Below, one piece after another: positions 9,801 through 17,892 of a stretch of 64,000 nt of DNA. Under the pieces are notes generated by a model, which worked only from the letters and a program-made list of their open reading frames with translations, did no database searches and was not told the DNA's origin. Position 1 is the stretch's first letter. Every line of letters begins with the position of its first letter. The DNA is from an uncultured Lachnospiraceae bacterium (lineage in GTDB: Bacteria > Bacillota > Clostridia > Lachnospirales > Lachnospiraceae). The stretch covers positions 17,704 to 81,703 of the forward strand of contig CANQSB010000012.1 of the NCBI GenBank assembly GCA_947626435.1, given 5' to 3'. Made by a program: the position numbers and the translations under genes.

Positions 9801-10076
9801 ACCGCCAAGGTTTGGCAGCAGCGCGTCGGGACGCTCTTTTGCGATGATTTTTTCAAGGCGCTGCACGTTTAAAGGCTCGATATAGGTGACATCGGCTATT
9901 TCGGGATCGGTCATAATTGTGGCGGGATTGGAGTTTACAAGCACGATTTCATATCCGAGCCTGCGAAGCGCCTTGCACGCCTGCGTGCCCGAGTAGTCAA
10001 ACTCGCACGCCTGCCCGATAACGATAGGGCCTGAGCCTATTATGAGCACTTTTTTGATATCTGTTCTTTTTGGCAT
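6852..10076 (-). CDS. carB: Carbamoyl-phosphate synthase large subunit
   Basis: The enzyme makes carbamoyl phosphate from bicarbonate, ATP and glutamine-derived ammonia for pyrimidine and arginine synthesis. The start at 10076 is chosen because AGGAGG precedes it (about 10083-10088) and the protein then begins [20 protein letters not shown]; an upstream ATG at 10253 adds 59 unrelated residues. The 1074-residue length is typical. Both ATP-grasp halves are present ([20 protein letters not shown] and [20 protein letters not shown]), followed by a C-terminal MGS-like allosteric domain ([20 protein letters not shown]). The small subunit carA is not in the window next to it; the flanking genes are unrelated. 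Confidence 0.97.
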   Translation of the reverse strand: [1074 protein letters not shown]

Positions 10077-10492
10077 TAAAATATCCTCCTGATTGTGGTT
10101 TTGGTGTGGCTTTGCAAAAGAAATCTGCACTATATTATTAAGAAGCAAAGAGCGCTTCTTATAATCGGAATTACGGCGCAAAGAGCGGCGCCCGATAATA
10201 TATATTATATAGGAAAGGGTAGTGAAAGCACAAGAAGAATTATAAAAATGCATATAATAAATTTTATTTCGCTCACTTAGCCCGGTTTTGGAATTTCGGG
10301 AAAAATTATCTATGAAAAAGAGCTTTTCGTGTACGGCGGTATAGACGAATATGGACGAATTGTGTTTTAAAATACTTGTAGTAAGTCAGGAATTTTGATA
10401 TTATTTATTAAATGGTTACAGTAGCTTGTGTCCGCGCCGCCGTCACAAGCTTGGCAGTATGCGGAAAGGCGGCGCAGAAAAGAGGATAATTT
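10077..10492. other. Intergenic region upstream of carB and the GH43 gene
   Basis: This divergent spacer has an AT-rich stretch (10200-10280) likely to hold the carB promoter. An inverted repeat formed by GCGCCGCC (10434-10441) and GGCGGCGC (about 10468-10475) lies just before the GH43 ribosome binding site, where it could influence its expression. No open frame of its own is supported. Confidence 0.4.
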
Positions 10493-11911
10493 ATGAAAGA
10501 ACATATCAAATCAGCCAATCCCTATCTTCCACTGTGGGAGCATGTCCCTGACGGTGAGCCGCGCGTTTTTGAATATAATGGTGAAAAGCGCGTATATGTT
10601 TATGGCTCTCACGATACCGAGCGTACGGCGTATTGCGGGCGGGATCAGGTCGTATGGAGCGCGCCTGTTGACGATTTGACTGATTGGAAATGCCATGGCG
10701 TATGCTATACGGCTACAAACGGTTCAATCCTTTATGCGCCCGATGTCGTGCAGAAAGGCGATACTTTTTATCTGTATGCCGCCGAGAATCAAGGCGGGCG
10801 TATAGTTGTCGCGTCATCAAAGAATCCTGCGGGTCCGTTTGAGAATCCCATTCCTACAAAGTTGGGCTTTGATCCGGGCATTTTGGTTGACGACGACGGC
10901 AGAGTATATGCATTTTGGGGATTCTGCTCATGCTTTTGCGCGGAGCTTGAGGACGATATGGCGACAATAAAAGAAGGCACTCTGCGCAGAAATCCTATCG
11001 GACATATACCGGACCCTTGGAATGCTCAAAACAATGAGAGCGGAATAAACATTCACGATGCGTTTTTTGAGGCATCAAGCCCACGCAAAATCAACGGCAA
11101 GTATGTCTTTGTCTATTCAAAGAGGTATGTTACTCCTGTGCCTGAGCTTGGAGTTTATGAGCATTGCAATGGTTTTCTGTCATACAAGTGGTCGGACAAC
11201 CCGCTTGAAGGCTATCAGGACGGCGGCGACATTTCTTTCAATGGCGGTGAAATACTGCGCCTGCCCGATGGTACGGGGCAGCAGACATACCGCTGGGGCA
11301 ACAACCATGGCGGTCTTGTCGAGATAAACGGTCAGTGGTATATTTTTTACCATCGGCAGACCGGTACGGACGAGTATTCGCGTCAGGGAATGATTGAGCC
11401 TGTGGACATAGCGCTCGCAAAGGACGGCAGAATTTATATAGGCGATATAACCTACATAGACGGTGAGCCTGTTGCTTCCAAGCCTGTCGAGATGACCTCC
11501 CAGGGAGTGAGCGTCAACGGAATGGACGCGTACAAAATCATTTCCGCAGGCTATGCCTGCCATATCAGTCCTCTTCATCAGGCATATATCAAGCCTGTAT
11601 ATGAGCAGGTTGACGGAATTTCGGCGCCTATTGTGCACATCGGTGACAAGACGACGGCAGGCTTCAGGTATCTGCAGTTTGGTACGATTGCGCCAAAGAG
11701 CGTTACAATCGCGGCATCGGTGAAAAAGTCTATGAGCGTCAGGGTGCGTATTGACAGCTGGCGTGGCAGGGTCGTGGCTGAGTTCGACTTAGAGCCGGAA
11801 AAGACGCAATACTCTGCGCAGCTTAGTTGTGGAATCATTGGCAGGCGGGCAGTCTATTTTGAGTTTCTTGGTGACGGCGAAGCTGAATTTGACTGGTTTA
11901 CATTTGACTAG
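10493..11911 (+). CDS. Glycoside hydrolase family 43 enzyme (arabinosidase/xylosidase type)
   Basis: The 472-residue protein has the five-bladed propeller of GH43. The three acidic residues can be placed: D20 in VPDGEPRVF as base, D127 in LGFDPGILVDDDGRVYAFWG as pKa modulator, and E193 in DAFFEASSPR as acid. Residues about 340-472 form a beta-rich tail resembling a CBM6-like module. There is no signal peptide, so it should act in the cytoplasm on imported arabino- or xylo-oligosaccharides. The substrate is not fixed by sequence, as GH43 includes arabinofuranosidases, xylosidases and galactosidases. The ribosome binding site is AGAGGA before the ATG. It is transcribed alone; no importer adjoins it on this strand. 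Confidence 0.85.
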   Translation: MKEHIKSANPYLPLWEHVPDGEPRVFEYNGEKRVYVYGSHDTERTAYCGRDQVVWSAPVDDLTDWKCHGVCYTATNGSILYAPDVVQKGDTFYLYAAENQGGRIVVASSKNPAGPFENPIPTKLGFDPGILVDDDGRVYAFWGFCSCFCAELEDDMATIKEGTLRRNPIGHIPDPWNAQNNESGINIHDAFFEASSPRKINGKYVFVYSKRYVTPVPELGVYEHCNGFLSYKWSDNPLEGYQDGGDISFNGGEILRLPDGTGQQTYRWGNNHGGLVEINGQWYIFYHRQTGTDEYSRQGMIEPVDIALAKDGRIYIGDITYIDGEPVASKPVEMTSQGVSVNGMDAYKIISAGYACHISPLHQAYIKPVYEQVDGISAPIVHIGDKTTAGFRYLQFGTIAPKSVTIAASVKKSMSVRVRIDSWRGRVVAEFDLEPEKTQYSAQLSCGIIGRRAVYFEFLGDGEAEFDWFTFD

Positions 11912-12225
11912 CATAAATTTGTGAGCCCGTTCGGATAATAATTATTGCAGTAGTGCCTGTAAAACATTAAAAAAGAGAATGATTAGAAATTGGAGGATTA
12001 AAAAATGTTGGAAATCGGAACAAAGGCGTCGGAGGATGCTGAAAAAATGTTGGGTGTGCTGTAGATGAATGCAGCCACAGTACAGGGGGAGTATATTAAG
12101 CTCGCAATATATAAGGAAAAAGCAGAATATGTTGCCCAGTGTTTGTCTTTTTTTAAAAAATGATATATAATGAAATGGTTGAATGCATAAAGAATATATG
12201 TGGCAGGAAAGGAGAGCGATTATTT
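11912..12225 (+). other. Spacer with two tandem mini-ORFs
   Basis: A GGAGG at about 11994 precedes an ATG at 12005 that opens MLEIGTKASEDAEKMLGVL and stops at 12062. An ATG directly after the stop (12065) opens a 32-codon frame, ending YVAQCLSFFKK at 12161-12163. The two lie in the same frame separated by a single TAG, so they may be one 52-codon gene with a nonsense mutation. The first residues resemble the start of peroxiredoxins (LEIGTKAP) but the rest does not. No function can be assigned. Confidence 0.25.
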
Positions 12226-13356
12226 ATGGAACGATACTTTGGAGAGGCAACGCCTAAGCTTGGCTTTGGGCTTATGAGATTACCCAAGGACAGCAAGGGA
12301 AAAATTGATTTGGAGCATACAAAAAAGATGGTGGATATGTTTATGGCTGCAGGTCAGAACTATTTTGACACGGCGTATGTGTATGACAACGGCGAGTCGG
12401 AGCTTGCGGCGAGGGCGGCGCTTGTCGAGCGTTATCCGAGGGAGAGTTACACGCTTGCGACAAAGCTTTGCGCATGGGCGGGCAATGACCATAATGAGGA
12501 GAAGGCAAAGCAGCAGTTTTTTATAAGCTTAGAGCGCACGAGGGCAGGATATTTCGACTATTATTTGCTCCACGCTTTACAGGCGGGCAACTATACGCTT
12601 TATGACGATTATCATATCTGGGATTTTGTGAAGGAGCAGAAGGCTAAGGGGCTGATAAAGCACTGGGGATTTTCTTTCCATGCGGCGCCGGATTTACTTG
12701 ATAAGCTTCTTACGGCGCATCCCGACGCGGAGTTTGTCCAGCTGCAGCTTAACTATGCGGATTGGGAAAATCCCAGTGTGACCGCGCGTGAAAATTATGA
12801 GGTTGCAAGAAAACACGGCAAGTCGATAGTTGTTATGGAGCCTGTAAAGGGCGGAGCGCTTGCCAATCCGCCAAAGACAGTGCAGGAGATTTTTGACGCG
12901 GCAAATCCGAATGTTTCCTATGCGTCATGGGCAATACGATATGCTGCATCGCTTGAAGGAATTATTACTGTGCTTTCGGGAATGTCAAATCTGAAGCAGA
13001 TGGAGGATAACCTTTCGTATATGAAGGAGTTTAAACCTTTAAACGCCGAGGAGCAGGCAGCGATAAGGAAAGCGCAGGAAACATATAGCGGAGTAAAATC
13101 AATACCTTGTACCGCCTGCCATTACTGTACTGACGGCTGTCCGAAGAAAATTCCTATCCCTGAGATTTTTGCGGCGCGCAACAAACAGCTCGTATGGGGG
13201 CTGCTCGACGAAGGTAAAAGCGATTACATAAAGGCGGCGGGCAATGCGGGCGCGGCATCGGACTGTATCGCCTGCGGCCAGTGCGAGAGAGCTTGTCCGC
13301 AGCAGATAAACGTTATCGAAAGATTAAAGGACTGTGCAAGTGTATTTGAGAGGTAG
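12226..13356 (+). CDS. Aldo/keto reductase with C-terminal 2x[4Fe-4S] ferredoxin domain
   Basis: The start at 12226 is preferred because AGGAAAGGAGA lies upstream and the protein then begins MERYFGEATPKLGFGLMRLP, the usual N-terminus of this group. The TIM-barrel residues 1-285 carry the AKR tetrad (D48 and Y53 in FDTAYVYDNG, K in TKLCAW, H in LLHAL). The last 70 residues hold two cysteine clusters, CTACHYCTDGC and CIACGQCERAC, for two 4Fe-4S centres. Such fusions are common in anaerobes and are believed to use ferredoxin-linked electrons; the substrate is unknown. The cardiolipin synthase gene begins 14 bp downstream. Confidence 0.85.
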   Translation: MERYFGEATPKLGFGLMRLPKDSKGKIDLEHTKKMVDMFMAAGQNYFDTAYVYDNGESELAARAALVERYPRESYTLATKLCAWAGNDHNEEKAKQQFFISLERTRAGYFDYYLLHALQAGNYTLYDDYHIWDFVKEQKAKGLIKHWGFSFHAAPDLLDKLLTAHPDAEFVQLQLNYADWENPSVTARENYEVARKHGKSIVVMEPVKGGALANPPKTVQEIFDAANPNVSYASWAIRYAASLEGIITVLSGMSNLKQMEDNLSYMKEFKPLNAEEQAAIRKAQETYSGVKSIPCTACHYCTDGCPKKIPIPEIFAARNKQLVWGLLDEGKSDYIKAAGNAGAASDCIACGQCERACPQQINVIERLKDCASVFER

Positions 13357-13369
13357 GTTTTGATGTACT

Positions 13370-14941
13370 ATGGAAAATGAGGGATTAGGGCTGCACCTGT
13401 TGAAAAAGGGGCAGCGGGGGATTGCGAGAGCGATATTCAGCAGGCTGGGGCTGATAATAGTTCTGCTGCTGCTGCAATTTATGTTTATATTCAGCGTATT
13501 TCGTTGGTTTGCGGGGATTTTGCCGCATATTTTGGGTGGTACGGTGCTTTTTACGATTATAATGGTGCTTTACCTGCTAAACAGCGATATCAATCCGACC
13601 GCGAAAATAACATGGCTGATTTTTATGTCGGTTATACCTGTGTTCGGAGCGCTGTTTTTCCTTTATACGCAGACTGAATTTGGGCACCGCGCATTGGCAA
13701 AGCGCCTAAGAGGGCTTATAGATGAAACTCGTGGCAGCATTGAGCAGGATAAGGGCACGCTGGAGCGGCTGGAGCGCGACGGGGAGGATGTCAAATCGCT
13801 TAATGCGTATATAAACAGAACGGGATGTTTCCCGATAGCAGATGACACGAGTGTCACTTATTTTCCGCTGGGGGAGGATAAATTTAAGGAGATGCTTGTG
13901 CAGCTTGAAAAGGCGGAGCATTTTATATTTTTGGAGTATTTTATAGTCGAGGAAGGGCTGATGTGGGGCGAAATCCTTGAGATACTGGCTAAGAAGGCGG
14001 CAGAGGGCGTTGACGTGCGCGTAATGTATGACGGAATGTGCGAGTTTGTCCTGCTTTCGCATGATTATCCTAAGCGCCTGCAGAAGCTCGGCATAAAATG
14101 CAAGATGTTTTCGCCCGCCACACCGTTTGCTTCGACGCATTACAATTACCGCGACCACAGGAAGATACTTGTTATTGACGGGCACACGGCGTTTAACGGC
14201 GGAGTAAACCTTGCTGACGAGTATATCAATCAAAAGGAGAAATTCGGGCATTGGAAGGACACGGCGGTGATGATTAAGGGAAGCGCCGTGAAGAACTTTA
14301 CGCTGATGTTTCTGCAGATGTGGAATATAGACGAGCAGAATCCTGAATTTGAGAAGTACCTTAATGTGGAGCTGCCAAAGATTGAGGGCGCGGGCGGATA
14401 TGTGATGCCGTATGGCGACTGTCCGCTTGACGGCGATAAGGTTGGCGAGCGCGTGTATATGGATATTCTCAATCGTGCGCATAAGTATGTGCATATAATG
14501 ACGCCGTATCTGATACTTGACGGCGAGATGGAGACGGCGCTTAAATTCGCGGCGGAGAGAGGCGTTGACGTGCGCATAATTATGCCAGGAATACCTGACA
14601 AGGCGGTAGCGTATGCGCTTGCCAAGACGTACTATGCGTCGCTGCTCAAATCGGGAGTGAAGATTTATGAGTATGAGCCTGGGTTTGTGCATGCCAAGGT
14701 GTTTGTGAGTGATGACTGCAAGGCTGTGGTGGGTACGATTAATCTTGACTACAGGAGCCTTTACCATCATTTTGAGTGCGCCACGTTTATGTATAAGACG
14801 GACTGCGTGAATGATATAGAAAGGGATTATCAGGAAACGCTGTCAAAATGCCGCGTGGTGACGCTTGAAACTGTGAAAAAGGAGAAGGCGCTGACTAAGC
14901 TTATGGGCGGCGCGGCGAGAGTGATTGCGCCGTTGATGTAA
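13370..14941 (+). CDS. cls: Cardiolipin synthase, phospholipase D type
   Basis: The enzyme condenses phosphatidylglycerol into cardiolipin at the membrane. The 523-residue protein has two N-terminal membrane segments (VLLLLQFMFIFSVFRWFAGI and TIIMVLYLLNS), then two PLD catalytic motifs, HYNYRDHRKILVIDG near residue 257 and HAKVFVSDDCKAVVGTINLD near residue 440, both of the HxK(x)4D type. Length and order match bacterial Cls. It follows the aldo/keto reductase by 13 bp and likely shares its transcript. A strong GC-rich hairpin with T run lies just after the stop. Confidence 0.92.
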   Translation: MENEGLGLHLLKKGQRGIARAIFSRLGLIIVLLLLQFMFIFSVFRWFAGILPHILGGTVLFTIIMVLYLLNSDINPTAKITWLIFMSVIPVFGALFFLYTQTEFGHRALAKRLRGLIDETRGSIEQDKGTLERLERDGEDVKSLNAYINRTGCFPIADDTSVTYFPLGEDKFKEMLVQLEKAEHFIFLEYFIVEEGLMWGEILEILAKKAAEGVDVRVMYDGMCEFVLLSHDYPKRLQKLGIKCKMFSPATPFASTHYNYRDHRKILVIDGHTAFNGGVNLADEYINQKEKFGHWKDTAVMIKGSAVKNFTLMFLQMWNIDEQNPEFEKYLNVELPKIEGAGGYVMPYGDCPLDGDKVGERVYMDILNRAHKYVHIMTPYLILDGEMETALKFAAERGVDVRIIMPGIPDKAVAYALAKTYYASLLKSGVKIYEYEPGFVHAKVFVSDDCKAVVGTINLDYRSLYHHFECATFMYKTDCVNDIERDYQETLSKCRVVTLETVKKEKALTKLMGGAARVIAPLM

Positions 14942-14944
14942 AAA

Positions 14945-15186
14945 AACATTAAGAAACTCTAGTACGGCAAAAGACGCCGCCCAAGATTTTCTAAATGTTT
15001 GGAAAAGCGCATGGGCGGCGTTTTTCTGGGGTGATGGAGTAATAAATTGTTGATAAAATATCCAAGGGGAAGGATATTTTCAAGATTGTGTAAAAGGAAA
15101 GAACATTAAAAAATTTTAGGGGCGGTAAAAGACGCCGACTAATATTTTCTAATGTTTGGGAAAACGCAGAGCCAGCGTTTTCGTGT
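14945..15186. repeat. Tandem duplication of a terminator-bearing unit
   Basis: Unit 1 (14945-15026) and unit 2 (about 15103-15186) share ACATTAA(g/a)AAA, GGCAAAAGACGCCG-like and ATTTTCTAA(a)TGTTTGG blocks in the same order. Unit 2 has lost most of the pairing in its stem. The two are separated by 76 bp. The second copy lies immediately before the MalY gene. Confidence 0.65.
14975..15026 (+). terminator. Rho-independent terminator after cls
   Basis: CGCCGCCCA at 14975-14983 pairs with TGGGCGGCG at 15012-15020, followed by TTTTTC. The intervening loop is about 28 nt. A second, degenerate copy of the whole unit lies at about 15103-15186. Confidence 0.75.
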
Positions 15187-15219
15187 TTTTAGCCGCCGTG
15201 GGCGGCGGGGAGGATTATT

Positions 15220-16380
15220 ATGAAATATGATTTTGACACTATAATAAACAGGCGGAATACAAATTCGCTTAAATGGGACATTGCTGAGGATGAGCTTCCT
15301 ATGTGGGTTGCTGATATGGATTTTAAGACTGCGCCAGAGATACAGGAGGTTATCCTAAGGCGGGCAGGGCATGGGATTTTTGGATATAACATTGTGCCTG
15401 ACGCGTGGAATGAGGCGTATATCGGCTGGTGGAAAAAGAGACACGGATTTGAGTTCAAAAAGGAATGGCTGATATTCTGCACAGGCGTTGTGCCTGCGAT
15501 TTCAAGCGTTGTGCGCAAGCTTACGACGCCTGCGGAAAATGTCCTTATACAGACGCCTGTGTACAACATTTTCTTTAATTCCATAGTGAACAACGGAAGG
15601 AACGTGCTTCAGTGCCCACTCAGATATGATGGAAATATATATGATGTGGATTTTGAGGACTTGGAGAGCAAGCTTGCGCTGCCGCAGACTACAATGATGA
15701 TTCTGTGCAACCCGCATAATCCTGTCGGCAAGATATGGGATAAGGAAACACTTGCGCGGATAGGTGAGCTGTGCAGAAAGCATAATGTGATTGTGGTTTC
15801 AGATGAGATACATTGCGATATCACAAGCCCAGGCAAGGACTATGTTCCGTTTGCGTCAGTTTCCGACGATTGCAGGGAGAACAGTGTTACCTGTATAGCG
15901 CCGACAAAGACCTTTAACATAGCGGGCCTGCAGACGGCTGCTGTGGTAGTGCCGAACGCGGCGCTCAGAAACCGTGTGAACCGCGCGCTCAACACTGACG
16001 AGATAGCAGAGCCAAACAGCTTTGCGGTGGATGTCGCGGTTGCCGCATATACATATGGCGAGGAGTGGCTTGACGAGCTTAGGGAATATATTTATACGAA
16101 TAAGCGGCTTGTTATTGATTTCTTGGAAAATAATCTGCCGAAGGTAAAGGCTGTGCCATCGGATGCGACATATCTTATGTGGTTTGACTGTCAGAACGTG
16201 ACGGATGACACGGACACGCTCACAAAGCAGATACGCCAGAGTACAGGTTTGTACCTTTCGGCGGGCGCACAATTTGGCGGCAACGGCAAGGGATTTATAA
16301 GGCTCAATACGGCATGCCCAAAGAAGGTGCTTAACGAAGGGTTGGAGAGGTTTGCGAAAGGGATAAGGGTTGTGAGCTGA
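15220..16380 (+). CDS. MalY/PatB-type aminotransferase (cystathionine beta-lyase)
   Basis: This PLP enzyme of the MalY/PatB branch normally splits cystathionine or cysteine conjugates to homocysteine or sulfide, pyruvate and ammonia. The start MKYDFDTIINRRNTNSLKWD and the following ELPMWVADMDF are family signatures. NPHNPVGKIW and VSDEIHCDI are the cofactor-contact motifs, and the Schiff-base lysine is in APTKTFNIAGLQTAAVV (about residue 230). The length of 386 is normal. It starts behind GGGGAGG and stands alone between a repeat and the Rpn gene. Related enzymes can act as repressor partners (MalY), which the sequence does not decide. Confidence 0.88.
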   Translation: MKYDFDTIINRRNTNSLKWDIAEDELPMWVADMDFKTAPEIQEVILRRAGHGIFGYNIVPDAWNEAYIGWWKKRHGFEFKKEWLIFCTGVVPAISSVVRKLTTPAENVLIQTPVYNIFFNSIVNNGRNVLQCPLRYDGNIYDVDFEDLESKLALPQTTMMILCNPHNPVGKIWDKETLARIGELCRKHNVIVVSDEIHCDITSPGKDYVPFASVSDDCRENSVTCIAPTKTFNIAGLQTAAVVVPNAALRNRVNRALNTDEIAEPNSFAVDVAVAAYTYGEEWLDELREYIYTNKRLVIDFLENNLPKVKAVPSDATYLMWFDCQNVTDDTDTLTKQIRQSTGLYLSAGAQFGGNGKGFIRLNTACPKKVLNEGLERFAKGIRVVS

Positions 16381-16500
16381 CAAAAATGCCTGTAATATGA
16401 GTAAAGTGAGAAATAATTAATGATTGGAAACAGTTTACTGTAATTTCGGTATGTGTTATTATATAAGTGACAAAAATAAAACTTGGCTAATGGAGGAGAA

Positions 16501-17496
16501 ATGAAGGAAAGCAGCACACCATATGATGATGTGTTCCGAACTCTGCTGAATGATTGCAGCAGACTGATAATACCGCTCATAAACGAAGTGTTTGGGGAAC
16601 ACTATACTGGCAATGAACAGATAGTGTTTTCCCCTAATGAGCATTTTATAAATCAGCAGGACGGAGAGGAATACGAATGTATTACAGATACAAAATTCAA
16701 GATAATAGGAAAAGAAATTAAAAACTATCACTGGGAATGTCAGAGTACTGAAGACAGCGGCATGGCAGTCAGAATATTTGAATATGCTTCTCAGATAGCG
16801 CTGGACGAGGGAGAAATAAGCGCAAACCGACTGATTGTGACATTTCCTCATTCAGCAGTGCTTTACCTCAGAAGCAGCAGAATGACGCCTGACGAAATGT
16901 GCATAGAGATAAAAACACCAAGGGGCAGCATATCTTATGATATACCTATAATGAAGCTGCAATCGTACTCTATAGATGAGATTTTCGGAAAGAATTTGCT
17001 GTTTCTTATACCGTTTTATATATTTACACATGAAAAAGAGTTGGAGGAGTATGATAAGAATGTTGACAGATTGGAATTATTAAAGCAGGAGTATGAGGGC
17101 ATAAAAAACCGCTTGGAAGAAAAGACGCTAAACCGTGAAATAGATGAATATACAAAATGCACGATTATTGACATGTCAAACAAGGTTTTAAGGCATTTGG
17201 CTCATAAATATGAGAATGTTAAGGAAGGAGTTGGTCTTGTTATGGGAGGACGGATTCTTGATTACGAAGCAAAGACGATAAAAAGTGAAGGCTTGCGTGA
17301 GGGTAGAAGTGAAGGCTTGCGTGAAGGCAGAAATGAGGGCTTGCGCGAGGGTAGAAAGGAAACAGCCAGAAACCTGATACGGGCAGGAAAAATGTCGCTT
17401 GAAGAGATAGCTGAATGTTCCAATTTGCCGATTGATGAATTGAAGGTGATAGCCGCAGAGGAAAAGACTTTAGCAAAAGAGCATGGAGCCTTGTAA
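16501..17496 (+). CDS. Rpn family PD-(D/E)XK nuclease / transposase-like protein
   Basis: The start at 16501 follows GGAGGAG; an in-frame TTG at 16483 has no such site. The 331-residue protein begins MKESSTPYDDVFRTLLNDC. The nuclease core is visible as D63 (ITDTKFKI), E79 and Q81 in WECQSTED. Rpn proteins are recombination-promoting nucleases, often amplified in Clostridia, with a variable C-terminus. Here residues about 262-288 contain three tandem GLREGR(S/N/K)EGLREGR repeats, coiled and charged. The expression unit is single-gene with its own terminator. Such proteins can vary repeat number between strains; a biological role in this host is not known. Confidence 0.8.
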   Translation: MKESSTPYDDVFRTLLNDCSRLIIPLINEVFGEHYTGNEQIVFSPNEHFINQQDGEEYECITDTKFKIIGKEIKNYHWECQSTEDSGMAVRIFEYASQIALDEGEISANRLIVTFPHSAVLYLRSSRMTPDEMCIEIKTPRGSISYDIPIMKLQSYSIDEIFGKNLLFLIPFYIFTHEKELEEYDKNVDRLELLKQEYEGIKNRLEEKTLNREIDEYTKCTIIDMSNKVLRHLAHKYENVKEGVGLVMGGRILDYEAKTIKSEGLREGRSEGLREGRNEGLREGRKETARNLIRAGKMSLEEIAECSNLPIDELKVIAAEEKTLAKEHGAL

Positions 17497-17514
17497 TTGA
17501 TGTTTTTATAAGAA

Positions 17515-17556
17515 AAAGACGAAGGGAATATTGCTGAACCTTCGTCTTTTTGTATG
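17515..17556 (+). terminator. Rho-independent terminator after the Rpn gene
   Basis: AAAGACGAAGG (about 17515-17525) pairs with CCTTCGTCTTT (about 17541-17551), followed by TTTG. The long perfect stem makes this one of the clearest terminators in the window, and it can work from either strand. Confidence 0.85.
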
Positions 17557-17654
17557 TCATTATGGCGGAAAAGATATTTGGCTGTTTGAGGATTTTTTGG
17601 AGTAGTGTGTTGGGTGCTGGGACGGAAAGCTGCGGTAAAATATGAGTTTAGTCA

Positions 17655-17722
17655 TTTCACAACGAAAAAAGGGCGTTTCACAACATTTGGATAATGATTA
17701 AGGCGGCATATTCCGATATAAT
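17655..17722 (+). promoter_or_regulatory. LytTR-type direct repeats and promoter of the response regulator
   Basis: Two copies of TTTCACAAC stand at 17655-17663 and 17676-17684, start to start 21 bp, that is, two helical turns, with AAAAAAGGGCG between. A TATAAT at 17717-17722, inside CCGATATAAT, follows 32 bp after the second box. LytTR regulators bind such spaced direct repeats upstream of the -35 region. The same layout recurs before the FlxA-like gene (20546-20614), which is the strongest support. Confidence 0.7.
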
Positions 17723-17892
17723 ATAAACATATGCAAATACAAGGCTTTTATATGGAAAGCTTTTATTGTGTTAAAAGGTTAGAATGAAACGGATGGTTTT
17801 GAATATAAATGCTTTGCAGACATGCGGCACTGTATGAAAATGAAGGAGAACAAGGGTAACTTAGAGAAAATAAATTAAACAGGGGGAACTTA

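Noticed and set aside
10254..10492. Pyrimidine (PyrR-type) attenuator upstream of carB
   Set aside because: No anti-terminator/terminator pair or PyrR-binding loop could be recognised in the leader on the minus strand; only a promoter-like AT-rich stretch.
13706..14770. 354-codon frame opposite cls
   Set aside because: Antisense shadow of the cardiolipin synthase coding sequence; rich in His and Arg, without any domain or start signal.
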